Assembly (NCBI GenBank): GCA_963705835.1
Contig: CAVPLC010000037.1
Span: 1 to 64,000, forward strand
Direction of reading: 5' to 3'
DNA length: 64,000 nucleotides
Source of the DNA: Palsa-504 sp963705835
Lineage (GTDB): Bacteria > Actinomycetota > Actinomycetes > Streptosporangiales > Streptosporangiaceae
Each line of letters opens with the position of its first letter. The first letter of the stretch is position 1. Under the pieces are notes generated by a model. It was not told the origin of the DNA and did no database searches. It saw only the letters and a list, made by a program, of their open reading frames with translations. Shown here piece by piece: positions 19,454 to 28,153 of the stretch. The position numbers and the translations under genes are program-made.

Positions 19454-21608
19454 AGCCCAGCCAACAAAAATTAACGAAGAGGAGGTGCAATCAGTCGTTG
19501 AAGCTGCAGTCACGCGAAAGATGACTCCGAGACGAGCTTGACCTCTACGCAAGCCCCGACAGCATCATGGATACTCTGCAAGCGGCGCGCAAGACTGTCC
19601 GGAAATATCCTGGCCAGCCGCCGTGCAGCGATCCGACCCCAACTGTCTCGAAACCATTCGACAAATGTCTGGCTGCAGTAAAGCAGGATCCGTCTGATGC
19701 CGAGGCTTGGTACAATTTGGGTCGCGAGCGGGAGCTTAGAGCCGGTCCGGCCGGGGCAAGGGGGCGCCGCCTGATCCCTTTGTTGTGGTTGCTGCGGCTA
19801 TGGGACACGGCTTGGCTCTGGAATCGCTCGGGGACTGGTTCAGCTGGCGCAGGCCCTATTCAGCAGCCATAGCTGGTCTGCTCTACGGCCATGCGATCAT
19901 GAACGACGAGGGAAACAACAAATACCTAGACTGGCTCGTTCGCTGGGGTGATTTGCCCGCGATCAGGCCAAAGGTTGGCGCCAGATCGTTACACGACGCG
20001 CCGACAAAGGCGATCCGGCAGCGCACTTCATCCTAGGCGTGCTCGCGGAGCGAGCTGTGTCGGCCGATGACGGCGATCTAGAGCGCGCCTTACTACATTA
20101 CGGCTTAGCACAAAGGCTTTTCGAGCGAGGCGGTACCGATCTCATGGCCAGCGCCTCCGCGGTTCGGCGCAGTGCTCTTGCCACAGCGTTGCCGCCGGAT
20201 TGCGTGGCCGTCCAGATGGCGTCCGTAGAAGCAGCGTACGATCGATACACGACTGCCGCCACTGAACGTGCCGCAGCTAAGCCAAGGCCGTCAGTGCAGC
20301 CTCAGACCGTGTGGCGTCCCGATCTGACCCGGTCCGATCCAGCCAACGATGGCGACATTGCGGATCTAGCGGAGCAAGCGATTGGCGCGCTAAGAGATAG
20401 CCTCCAGCAGAACGCCGAGCTCGATGTGCTTCGAGCGGAGCTTCTGCTTGCGCAGGCCAAGCGGCTCAAGAAAGGCGAACTTAGGCGCTTGGGGCTCCTT
20501 GAGGCGGCAAAGTCTCTTTTCGAGGCGGAGATGGGGCGTGACAACGCCAATGCCACAATTTTCGATCGGCTCAATGACACCTAAAGCTGCTAAGCGACAT
20601 AGCGCCATCCAGCGATTGCTCCGGATCGCCGCAGGCCAGGGTAAGTTTGGTCGATCAATGGTCCAAGCTCCTCCCTTGGACCATTGAGCGGCGGATCTCC
20701 CAGGTAGAGGCGGAAGCACGGCTTGGCGAATGTCTTCTCAATAGGGGCCAAACTGATGCTGCACGCGGAACCTTGCGGGCTGCGAGGGACCATCTACGCG
20801 GCGTAAGCAAAACGCCGGACTCGCGAGAATCTCGATGAATTTCGTCGTCAACCTTAGAATTGGGCTTGCAAACGCATTTGCTCGCCTGGACGATCGAGAA
20901 GAAGCGGTGCTCCTCTATGCCGAGGTATTGGCCGGTTCTGGGGATGACTTCAGCGTGTCCGCCCCCCCATGTCCTTCGATTTTCATATCGATGTCGAACG
21001 AAAGATGGTTGCGGCGTTGTCAGACGGGGTAGTCGACCCTGCCATCATCAAGACATTCGAAAGGTTCTATAGCGAACGTGCCAAGGCCTACTACTACAAG
21101 AAGGATTACGACGCGCGCCATTGCCGACTATGATCAAGCCATCCAGCTCGATACTAAAGATGCAGGTTTCTATGACGAACGTGCCAACGCCAACTACTAC
21201 AAGAAGGATTACGACCGCGCCATTGCCGACTATGATCAAGCCATCCAGCTCGATACTAAGAATACAGGTTTCTATAACGACCGCGGAAACGCCTACTACT
21301 ACAAGAAGGATTACGACCACGCCATTGCCGACTATGATCAAGTCATCCAGCTCGATCCGAAATATGTCTTTGCCTACATCAATCGGGGCAACGCGTACGC
21401 TGGCAAGAAGGATTACGATCACGCCATTGCCGACTACGGTCAAGCGATCCAGCTCGATCCGAAATATGTCTTTGCCTACAAAAATCGGGGCAACGCGTAC
21501 GCTGACAAGAAGGATTACGATCACGCCATTGCCGACTACGGTCAAGCGATCCAGCTCGATCCGAAATATGTCTTTGCCTACAACGATCGGGGCAACGCGT
21601 ACGCTGGC
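19428..21608 (+). CDS. TPR-repeat protein, third gene of the operon, frameshifted and cut by the contig junction
   Basis: ATG 19428 lies inside the end of the nSTAND gene (26-bp overlap) and begins MDQEESDSKAQPTKINEEEV. A shift near 19528 leads to DELDLYASPDSIMDTLQAAR and DPSDAEAWYNLGRERELRAG, a TPR-like unit. Further shifts near 19755, 20015, 20585, 20830, 20960 and 21113 precede an array of 34-residue TPR units built on DYDHAIADYDQAIQLDPKY and FAYNDRGNAYAG. The last unit breaks off at 21608 in mid-repeat where actinobacterial DNA begins, so the true C-terminus is unknown. The overlap shows that it belongs to the TIR/nSTAND operon. TPRs would be a protein-binding or sensing arm; function is otherwise unknown. 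Confidence 0.65.
21098..21608 (+). repeat. 102-bp tandem TPR-encoding repeat array
   Basis: The landmark AAGGATTACG occurs at 21101, 21204, 21306, 21408 and 21510, a 102-bp period (34 codons), with 103 bp in the first interval, consistent with an inserted base near 21113. The later copies are nearly identical (AAATATGTCTTTGCCTACA recurs three times), which points to recent homogenisation. The sixth unit is interrupted after ACGCTGGC at 21608. Confidence 0.9.
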
Positions 21609-21609
21609 G
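21608..21609. other. Sequence junction: alphaproteobacterial to actinobacterial DNA
   Basis: Left of this point every gene is of Rhizobiales type with mixed codon use; right of it every gene is very GC-rich and actinobacterial. The left side is in mid-repeat of a TPR array, and the right side starts inside another gene's C-terminal region. No mobile element, integrase or target duplication is seen at the point. A chimeric assembly at a repeat edge is the simplest reading. Confidence 0.75.
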
Positions 21610-21745
21610 ACACGGTTGAGCAGGGTTCGCAGGAGGCGGAACCGGTCCGGCGGGGGGAGCCGCGGGCCCTACCTGCCGGCGCCGCGCTGCTCAGGTGATC
21701 CGCCGCCAGCTCGAACTGTCTCCGCCCGGGACCAAAGCGAACTGA
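21609..21745 (+). pseudogene. C-terminal fragment of an unidentified actinobacterial gene
   Basis: One frame ends PTCRRRAAQVIRRQLELSPP then GTKAN and TGA (21743-21745), with a Gly/Ala/Pro-rich run before it. This is the look of an actinobacterial C-terminal tail. Too little remains to name it. The 5' part is beyond the junction. Confidence 0.4.
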
Positions 21746-21818
21746 ACGTGAACTGAACGGCTGACTGGTACGTGATTCCCGATGGGAGACCATGAGCACG
21801 GTGAAGAGGAGAATTCGA

Positions 21819-21977
21819 ATGCGGAAGATATTCAGTGCGGCCGGACTGGCCGCCCTCGCCTTGGCCCTGTCAGCGTGCGCGAGCTCGAGCAGCTCGTCCT
21901 CCAGCACCCCGGCCACGACCGCCCCGGCCGCGGGGCCAGCAGCGCGCCGGCCTCGAGCGCCACCGGGAACACGGTGA
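21819..21977 (+). pseudogene. N-terminal fragment of a secreted lipoprotein
   Basis: The ATG at 21819 (preceded by AAGAGGAGA) is preferred over ATG 21792. It encodes MRKIFSAAGLAALALALSAC, a lipoprotein signal peptide with lipobox LSAC, then a Ser/Thr/Pro/Ala-rich linker. A one-base shift near 21940 would convert the out-of-place RRPRAP run into the more natural SSAPASSATGNTVNT. Homology then ends and sequence antisense to pgi begins. In actinobacteria such starts usually belong to solute-binding proteins; the mature domain is missing. Confidence 0.55.
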
Positions 21978-22675
21978 ACACTCCCGAGCGAGCCCACCAC
22001 CCAGTCCCGCGCGGAGGTGGCGTTGGTCAGCGTCTCCAGCGTGCCGAACGTCTTGGACGAGATGATGAACAGCGTCTCGTCCGCCTGCAGGTCCCGGGTG
22101 GCCTCGGCGAAGTCGGTCGAGTCCACGTTGGACACGAACCGGAACGTGATGTCCCGCGTCGCGTAGTGCCGCAGCGCCTCGTACGCCATCACCGGGCCGA
22201 GGTCCGAGCCGCCGATGCCCACGTTGATGACGTTCTTGATCCGCTTGCCGGTGTAACCCTTCCACTCCCCGGACCTGACCCGGTTCGCGAAGTCCGCCAT
22301 CTGGTCCAGGACCTCGTGCACCTGCCGCACCACGTCGGTCCCGTCCACGACGAGCGAGGCGTCCCGCGGCATCCGCAGCGCCACGTGCAGCACGGCCCGG
22401 TCCTCGGACACGTTGATGTGCTCGCCGCGGAACATCGCGTCCCGCCGTTCCGGCACCCCGGACTCGGCGGCCAGCTCGACCAGCAGCCGCATGGTCTCGT
22501 CGGTGACCCGGTTCTTGGAGTAGTCCAGGTAGAGCCCGGCCGCCTCCGCGGTCAGCCGCTCGCCTCGCCCGGGATCGGCGGCGAACAGCTCCCGCAGATG
22601 CTGGCCGGCGATCTCGGCGTGGTGCCGCCTGAGCGCCTGCCACGCCTTCCGCTCGGGCGCAGGTGTGACCGCCAT
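21978..22675 (-). pseudogene. pgi: Glucose-6-phosphate isomerase, N-terminal 40 percent only
   Basis: Begins at ATG 22675, eight bases after AGGAGG, with MAVTPAPERKAWQALRRHHA. It runs through SGEWKGYTGKRIKNVINVGI, GGSDLGPVMAYEAL and TLFIISSKTFGTLETLTNAT, conserved sugar-phosphate-binding segments of the SIS domain of Pgi, which interconverts glucose-6-phosphate and fructose-6-phosphate in glycolysis. About 233 of the usual 550 residues are present, and similarity stops after DWVVGSLGSV. The missing catalytic C-terminal half and the joined lipoprotein fragment mark a second breakpoint near 21975. Confidence 0.85.
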
Positions 22676-22794
22676 GTGCTGCCTCCTCGCGTGGAACTTA
22701 CCCCCCGGCATAGTTTCATGCCCGAGATCCGGCCCGCCGCCAGGGTCGCAGGGCATCCTTGCGGCAACGACCCACCGGAGCGGCCCGCGATAGC

Positions 22795-23616
22795 ATGACC
22801 GGCGTGAGCGACGACGAACTGTACCGCCAGTATGAGACGGTCAACCTGTACCGCCGCGGCGCGGGTGCGACCCTGGAGCTGAACCGCCCCGACCGGCTGA
22901 ACGCCTGGAGCAATCAGTTCTCGCTCGATCTTCGCGCCGCCATCAAGGACGTCACCGATGACCCGGAGGTCCGGGCGGTCGTCGTCACCGGCGCGGGGCG
23001 GGCGTTCTCCAGCGGCGCCGACCTGAAGGAGGCCGCCGAACGCGCCGCCGGCCAGACCTTCGACGTGTACACCAGGCTCACCGAGCGGTACCACCCCATC
23101 ATCAAGGGCCTGCGGCTGATGCCCAAGCCCGTGGTGGCGGCGGTCAACGGCCCGGCGGCCGGGATCGGGCTGTCCCTCGCGCTGGCCTGCGACCTGGTCG
23201 TGGCCGCCGAGTCCGCGTTCTTCCAGCTCGCGTTCGTCAACATCGGCCTGGTCCCGGACGGCGGCTCGTCGCTGTTCGTGCCGTCCCGGGTCGGCTTCAC
23301 CCGGGCCGCGGAGCTGGCCATGCTGGGGGAGCGGCTCGACGCCAGGACCGCGCTGGACTGGGGCCTGATCAACCGCGTCTGGCCCGACGAGGAGTTCCCC
23401 GCGCGGACCCGTGAGCTGCTCGACCGGCTGTCCAGCGGCGCCACCCAGTCCTACGCGGGCACCAAGCGGCAGCTGAACCGGTGGCTGTACGAGCAGATGG
23501 AGGGCCAGCTCGAGTTCGAGGCGCAGATCCAGAAGGAGATGGCCGCCTCGGGCGACTTCGCCGAAGGGATCGCGGCGTTCGCCGAGAAGCGGGCGCCCAG
23601 GTTCTCCGGCGCCTAG
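22795..23616 (+). CDS. Enoyl-CoA hydratase/isomerase family protein
   Basis: About 273 aa crotonase-fold enzyme. Oxyanion-hole segments are GAGRAFSSGADLKEAAERAA (about 65-84) and NGPAAGIGLSLALACDLVVA (about 119-138), followed by GLVPDGGSSLFVPSRVG. The presence of PDGGSS after the oxyanion region resembles PaaG/isomerase-like members, so phenylacetate or fatty acid beta-oxidation is possible. ATG 22795 is chosen; GTG 22804 is an alternative. Divergent from pgi and 6 bp upstream of the sigma factor gene, though the latter usually has its own promoter. Confidence 0.88.
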   Translation: MTGVSDDELYRQYETVNLYRRGAGATLELNRPDRLNAWSNQFSLDLRAAIKDVTDDPEVRAVVVTGAGRAFSSGADLKEAAERAAGQTFDVYTRLTERYHPIIKGLRLMPKPVVAAVNGPAAGIGLSLALACDLVVAAESAFFQLAFVNIGLVPDGGSSLFVPSRVGFTRAAELAMLGERLDARTALDWGLINRVWPDEEFPARTRELLDRLSSGATQSYAGTKRQLNRWLYEQMEGQLEFEAQIQKEMAASGDFAEGIAAFAEKRAPRFSGA

Positions 23617-23622
23617 GACCCC

Positions 23623-24855
23623 TTGGACGCGACGGACAAGCCCGTGTCCCACAACACGGCGCAGCTCGAGAAGGTCTACCGCACCGAGGCGGCCCGGATC
23701 ACCGCCGCGCTGGCCGCGCGGATCGGCGACGTCGGGCTGGCCGCCGACGCGGTGCAGGACGCGTTCATCGAGGCCATCGAGCACTGGCGGGACGGCCAGA
23801 TCCCGCCCAACTGCGGCGGCTGGCTGGCCACCACGGCCCGCCGCAAGGCGATCGACCGGCTCCGCCGGGCCCGGGCCGGGCAGGAAAAGCTGGCCCTGCT
23901 CGCGGCGACCACCACCGAGAGCTGGGACGGCGGGCAGGACGCGGACGACGAACTGCTCGGGATGGTCTTCGCCTGCTGCCATCCCGCGCTGCCGCGCGAG
24001 TCGCAGATCGCGCTCACGCTGCGGGCCGTATGCGGCCTTACGAACCAGGAGATCGCCACCGCGTTCCTGGCCAGCGAGCCCGCCATGACGCAGCGGCTGC
24101 TGCGCGCCCGCAAGGCCCTCCGTGCCGCCCACGCCGACCTGCGCATCCCCGATCCCGACGAGCTCGCGGACCGGCTCGCAGAGGTGCTGGCCGTGGTCTA
24201 CCTGGTCTTCAACGAGGGTTACCTGGCCAGCGCCGGCCGCCAGCCGGCCCGCCGCGACCTGGCGGCGCAGGCCGTGGCGCTGGCCCGGCTGCTGCACCGG
24301 CTGATGCCGCGCGAGCCCGAGGTCCTCGGGCTGCTCGCGCTGATGCTGCTGCACGAGTCCCGCGCCGCGACCCGGTTCGACGGCTGGGGGAGGATGGTGC
24401 GGCTCGCCGACCAGGACCGGGCCCGCTGGAACCAGGCGCTGATCGCCGAGGCGACCGGGCTGCTCGACCGGGCGCTCGCGATGCGCGGGCCCGGGCAATA
24501 CCAGGTCCAGGCGGCCATCGCCGCCCTGCACGCCGAAGCCCCCGACTACGAGCACACCGACTGGCGCCAGATCCGGCTGCTGTATGACCGGCTGCAGGCG
24601 CTGGCCCCGTCGCCGGTGGTGCTGCTCAACCGGGCCGTCGCCACCCGGTACACCGAGGGTCCCGAGGCCGCGCTGGCCGAGATCACGCCGCTGGCCGCCG
24701 ACCTGGACGGGTACCGGCTCTACCACGCGCTGCGGGCCGGGCTGCTGACCCGTCTCGGGCGGCACAACGAGGCCCGCGCGGCCAGCGAGCGGGCGCTCGC
24801 GCTGGCCGGCAACCCGGCCGAGCGCGAGCTCCTCGCCCGCCGCCTGTCGTTCTGA
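23623..24855 (+). CDS. ECF42-type RNA polymerase sigma factor
   Basis: About 410 aa, much longer than an ordinary ECF sigma factor. Sigma2 is the segment with AADAVQDAFIEAIEHWRDGQ, sigma4 the helix-turn-helix with LTNQEIATAFLASEPAMTQR, and a C-terminal 200-residue extension with DUF6596 (EVLAVVYLVFNEGYLASAGR) and TPR-like helices follows. This extension defines group ECF42. Start is TTG 23623 or GTG 23644. The convergent gene is a YCII/DGPF protein, the conserved ECF42 partner; no anti-sigma factor is known for this group. Direct target genes cannot be read here. Confidence 0.92.
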   Translation: MDATDKPVSHNTAQLEKVYRTEAARITAALAARIGDVGLAADAVQDAFIEAIEHWRDGQIPPNCGGWLATTARRKAIDRLRRARAGQEKLALLAATTTESWDGGQDADDELLGMVFACCHPALPRESQIALTLRAVCGLTNQEIATAFLASEPAMTQRLLRARKALRAAHADLRIPDPDELADRLAEVLAVVYLVFNEGYLASAGRQPARRDLAAQAVALARLLHRLMPREPEVLGLLALMLLHESRAATRFDGWGRMVRLADQDRARWNQALIAEATGLLDRALAMRGPGQYQVQAAIAALHAEAPDYEHTDWRQIRLLYDRLQALAPSPVVLLNRAVATRYTEGPEAALAEITPLAADLDGYRLYHALRAGLLTRLGRHNEARAASERALALAGNPAERELLARRLSF

Positions 24856-24866
24856 GACCGCCAGGC

Positions 24867-25211
24867 TCACATCTCGACGATGGGCCGGACCTCGATGGTC
24901 ATCCAGCCGCGGTCCACGCCGGGCCAGGTCTTGGCGATCTCCACGGCCTCCTCGATGGTGTCGGTCTCGAGCAGCGAGTACCCGCCGAGCGCCTCCTTGG
25001 TCTCCATGAACGGGCCGTCGGTGACGCCGCTGGCCCGGACGGTCTTGGCCGTGGCCGGCGGCGCGAGCTGGTTCCCGGCCTCGACCAGCTTGCCCGACCC
25101 GCCGCCGCCCTTCTCGTACCAGGCGCCGATCTCGGCGTACCACTGCTGGCCCTCGGCCTCGGACATGTTCCTGGCCTGCTCGGTGTCCAGAAGGAGAATG
25201 ACGTACTTCAC
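24867..25211 (-). CDS. YCII-related (DGPF domain) protein
   Basis: About 114 aa, MKYVILLLDTEQARNMSEAE with GTG start at 25211 preceded by GGAGGCAAC; a longer in-frame start at 25247 is less likely. The DGPFMETKEALGGYSLLETD segment is the DGPF signature. These small ferredoxin-like-fold proteins are the standard genomic companions of ECF42 sigma factors and are thought to be part of that regulon. It lies tail to tail with the sigma factor gene, 11 bp apart. Confidence 0.9.
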   Translation of the reverse strand: MKYVILLLDTEQARNMSEAEGQQWYAEIGAWYEKGGGGSGKLVEAGNQLAPPATAKTVRASGVTDGPFMETKEALGGYSLLETDTIEEAVEIAKTWPGVDRGWMTIEVRPIVEM

Positions 25212-25446
25212 GTTGCCTCCAGGGTCATCGAGATGCCACGGTGGCATCCCTCATTCACTCCACGAACGGGGCGCCGCCGTTTCCGACACGGTGTCATTAT
25301 CAAGTTTCGCGTCATGCAAGAACCCCCCGCCCACCTCCCCTTCCCCTTCTCTGCTGCCCGTGCGACCTGCACCGGCCGCTCGCGCAGGCCCAGAAGGCCT
25401 GCACTCGCGAGCCGGTCTTGCATGACGCTCACGGCGCCCAAAGTCT

Positions 25447-26808
25447 TTAGGCGCTCTGCCCGCTGGCCGTCAGCCGCGACTCCATGGTCAAGATGGCCTC
25501 GTAGCGCCGCCTGATGTCGGCCCGGTCGGCGGCCTCGGGTACCGACCGCTCGCTGGCCCGGTCGATCATGGCCGCCTGCTCGAGCAGCACCCGGCGCTGC
25601 CCGTCGCTCGTCGTCTCGGCCATGATCCTGGCCAGCGCCTCGAGCTCGCGGATCATGACCGCCGGCATGCCCAGGCTGGACTGCCTGATCTTCTCGAACG
25701 ACCGCTGCACCAGCCGGTCGTAGGCCGGCTCGGCCGTGATGACCCGGATGTAGCCCTGCGCGTCCCGGTGCACCCGCGCCGGATGCCATCTGGCCACGAT
25801 CTTGCATAGGTTCTCGCCCAGCCAGTCGATACAGGTCATCGCCGTGAAGGGGTCGTTGACCGCGGGGGACAGGGCGCGGATGGCGATCTCGACCAGCTGG
25901 TCGAAGCCGAACGACACGTCCTGGGTCAGCGTCCGTTGCGGGCCGATGAGGTGCGCCCGGCCCAGCGCCTGCCGCACCAGCGGTGCCGCTTCCGGCGGCC
26001 AGACCGTGGCGAACCGGTGCCCGCGCACGATGAAGTGGCCGGGCCGGTACTCCAGGTTGATCACGGCGTCGGCCCTCGTCGCCAGCCGGACCAGGTTCTG
26101 GTGCTTGATGAACTGCACGTACCCGCTGACCGGCGCGAGCAGCACGGCCCCGCTCGTCTCGGTCCGGTTCACCAGCTCGCCCGCGGCCGGTCCGGCCTCC
26201 GTCACCGGCCGGTCCGGCCCGCTGCCCTGCTCCGCGATCGCCTCGGCCAGGTCGGCGGCGATGCTCGCGATCACCTGCGGCAGCTGGATGGAGATCGCCG
26301 TGTGGTGGATGAAGTAGATGAGCACGCCCAGGTCGATGACCGTCAGCCCGAGCGTCACGGTCACGCTGATGTGCGGCACGAAGTCGCCGTGCGATCCGGT
26401 CCCGATCGAGGCCAGCACCAGCACCGAGTAGACAAACGTCGCCACGAACGTGCCCAGGGTCAGCTGGGTGCCGCGGTCGCGGATGAAGTTCCGCAGCATC
26501 CGGGGCCCGAACTGGGTCGACGCGAGGGTCAGGGTGACCAGGATGATGGAGAAGACCACCCCGACCACGGTGATGATCGCGGCGGCGATGGTGGTCAGGA
26601 TCTGCCGTGCCGCGTCCGCGCTGCCGCTGATCACCCAGCCCGGGAGCGCGAAGTCGCCGCGGTAGGCGGCCCGGTCCGCGGCCAGGGTCCCGATGAACAG
26701 CCCGATCGCCGCCACGACCTCGAGGGAGGGCACGAACCACAAGCTGGTGCGCAGCACCTCACGGCGCCAGTGCGAAGCTAGCGCCGATGACATTACGCCG
26801 CGGTACAT
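25447..26808 (-). CDS. DUF2254 membrane protein
   Basis: About 453 aa. The N-terminal third has four transmembrane segments (for example LEVVAAIGLFIGTLAADRAA, IAAAIITVVGVVFSIILVTL, FVATFVYSVLVLASIG and VIDLGVLIYFIHHTAISI). The LTLASTQFGPRMLRNFIRDR motif between them is the most conserved part of DUF2254. The soluble C-terminal part includes FGFDQLVEIAIRALSPAVND. ATG 26808 is preferred because GGGAG lies six bases upstream, though the frame stays open to 26862. Function of the family is unknown. Confidence 0.88.
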   Translation of the reverse strand: MYRGVMSSALASHWRREVLRTSLWFVPSLEVVAAIGLFIGTLAADRAAYRGDFALPGWVISGSADAARQILTTIAAAIITVVGVVFSIILVTLTLASTQFGPRMLRNFIRDRGTQLTLGTFVATFVYSVLVLASIGTGSHGDFVPHISVTVTLGLTVIDLGVLIYFIHHTAISIQLPQVIASIAADLAEAIAEQGSGPDRPVTEAGPAAGELVNRTETSGAVLLAPVSGYVQFIKHQNLVRLATRADAVINLEYRPGHFIVRGHRFATVWPPEAAPLVRQALGRAHLIGPQRTLTQDVSFGFDQLVEIAIRALSPAVNDPFTAMTCIDWLGENLCKIVARWHPARVHRDAQGYIRVITAEPAYDRLVQRSFEKIRQSSLGMPAVMIRELEALARIMAETTSDGQRRVLLEQAAMIDRASERSVPEAADRADIRRRYEAILTMESRLTASGQSA

Positions 26809-26886
26809 GGCCGGCTCCCGAGCTCCCGAGCTTGACATGGCCGACCAGACTTCCCGGCTCACCCGTGCAACCCACGCCTATTATGC

Positions 26887-26976
26887 CGCCCCCCACCCGC
26901 CCCCGATCGTGACCCCGCCCCCCACCCGCCCCCGATCGTGACCCCGCCCCCCACCCGCCCCCGATCGTGACCCCCG
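26887..26976 (+). repeat. 29-bp tandem repeat, three copies
   Basis: GATCGTG landmarks at 26905, 26934 and 26963 give a 29-bp period of a C-rich unit, followed by degenerate C runs to 27000. It lies upstream of the DUF2254 gene. There are no unique spacers, so it is not a CRISPR array. Confidence 0.85.
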
Positions 26977-27109
26977 CCCCCGACCGTGCCCCCGCCCCCC
27001 AGAAAAGATCTTGAACAAGATTCGCATATCGATCACACATTCGACTTAGATATGGTAAACTGCTTGCAGAAGGAATTTCATAAGATTTATTCCTAACGGA
27101 TGGTGGTAC

Positions 27110-27285
27110 GTGCCTCCGGAACCCTTCCCCGATCGCGGACCAGACGAGGAGCCAGACGACTCCTCGCTGCAACCCTCGTTCCAGGACGAGGAGGGTAACC
27201 TGCCGGAGCAGGGCCTGTTCGTGTGCCTGCCCGCCGAGGAGCTGACCCTGGCCGGGTTCGCCGAGGACGGCCGGGCGCACACACT
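27110..27285 (+). pseudogene. DUF222/HNH endonuclease-like protein, N-terminal fragment
   Basis: GTG 27110 begins MPPEPFPDRGPDEEPDDSSL and continues EGNLPEQGLFVCLPAEELTL, then AGFAEDGRA. The PEQGLFVCLPAEELTLAGFAEDGRA segment is typical of the N-terminus of the many DUF222/13E12-type HNH proteins in Streptosporangiales-like genomes, which run to 400-600 aa. Homology ends after about 57 residues; the frame closes at 27334. The AT-rich leader (27010-27109) may be its promoter. The 27335-27530 interval has no gene I can support. Confidence 0.5.
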
Positions 27286-27530
27286 CCACCACGCCCACCA
27301 TCTACTCGCTCTAGCTCCTCACTTAACCGGATAGTAGCTGGATAGGTCTGTCGAGAGGTTCTCCCTTGCGCGACCTGGGCCTGCCGGAGGGCGCACCCGT
27401 TGTCAACACCATGTGGCGGCCGGGTGACTTGAGAGATGGTGCCGGTTGAGAGCGTGCCTGATCGCCGTCTGATACTCGTGTCAGACGCGGCGGGCTGGCC
27501 TTCTTCTTCCCCGGCCGGGCTGATGACCCG

Positions 27531-28148
27531 TTACAACGGCAGGCCGGCTTCCAGCAGGGCGAGCCCCTGCTCGATGCGCTGGAAGCTCTCCTCCATCGTC
27601 TGCCGGTCGGACCAGTCGTCGTCCCAGGGGATCGTGATCGCCATGATCACGCCGATGATCGCGCCGGCCATGACGCGGACGTTCAGGTCGTCCGCGGGGC
27701 GCCCGACCCGCTTGGCCACGGCCTCGCTGATCACGCCGATGGTCCGGGCGAACTCATCGAGCGCCCGGGCACGGATCTCGGGCACGGTCATCGTCAGCCG
27801 GGTGGTCTCACGGATCACGTCGAGGTCGGCCTCGCTGTAGGCGGCGAACATCTCCCGGGTGGCCGCGCGGACCGCGGCGAGCGGGCTGAGCCCGGCGGGC
27901 TGCCGCTCGAGCGCCTCGATCATCCGGGTGTCCATGTCGTCCTGCAGGACGAGATCTTCCTTGGTCGGGAAGTACCGGAAGAACGTGCTGGGGGAGACCT
28001 CCGCCGCCTCGGCGATCTGCTCCACCGTGGTGGCCTGATAGCCCTGCTCACGGAACAGCCGGAGCGCGTGCTCCCTGATGGAAGCACGCGTCCTGGCCTT
28101 CTTCCGCTCGCGCAGGCCGTCCGGCCGGGCCTGACCTGCCTCGAGCAT
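27531..28148 (-). CDS. TetR family transcriptional regulator
   Basis: About 205 aa. The N-terminal helix-turn-helix reads TVEQIAEAAEVSPSTFFRYF with the usual PTKEDLVL after it; the C-terminal two thirds is the ligand-binding and dimerisation helical bundle. It starts at ATG 28148, just six bases after the end of the DHA2 exporter frame, on the same strand, so exporter and regulator form one operon. It likely represses that operon from the promoter region near 29880-29960. Confidence 0.9.
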   Translation of the reverse strand: MLEAGQARPDGLRERKKARTRASIREHALRLFREQGYQATTVEQIAEAAEVSPSTFFRYFPTKEDLVLQDDMDTRMIEALERQPAGLSPLAAVRAATREMFAAYSEADLDVIRETTRLTMTVPEIRARALDEFARTIGVISEAVAKRVGRPADDLNVRVMAGAIIGVIMAITIPWDDDWSDRQTMEESFQRIEQGLALLEAGLPL

Positions 28149-28153
28149 GCCTG

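Noticed and set aside
21600..22700. Horizontal transfer of an actinobacterial island into a Rhizobiales chromosome
   Set aside because: More than 42 kb of coherent actinobacterial housekeeping genes (glmS, mur genes) with no boundary element, starting and ending inside genes, fits a misjoin better than transfer.
22552..25143. Very long minus-strand open frame (863 codons) across enoyl-CoA hydratase, sigma factor and YCII genes
   Set aside because: High-GC DNA leaves antisense frames open; composition is Arg/Gly/Pro-rich with no domain, while the plus-strand genes have clear families.
25208..26740. 510-codon minus-strand frame overlapping the DUF2254 gene
   Set aside because: Same strand, shifted frame, low-complexity Arg/Gly/Asp sequence; the DUF2254 frame has the conserved motifs.
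26887..27000. Possible CRISPR array from 29-bp periodic repeats
   Set aside because: Units are contiguous with no spacers between them; it is a simple tandem repeat.
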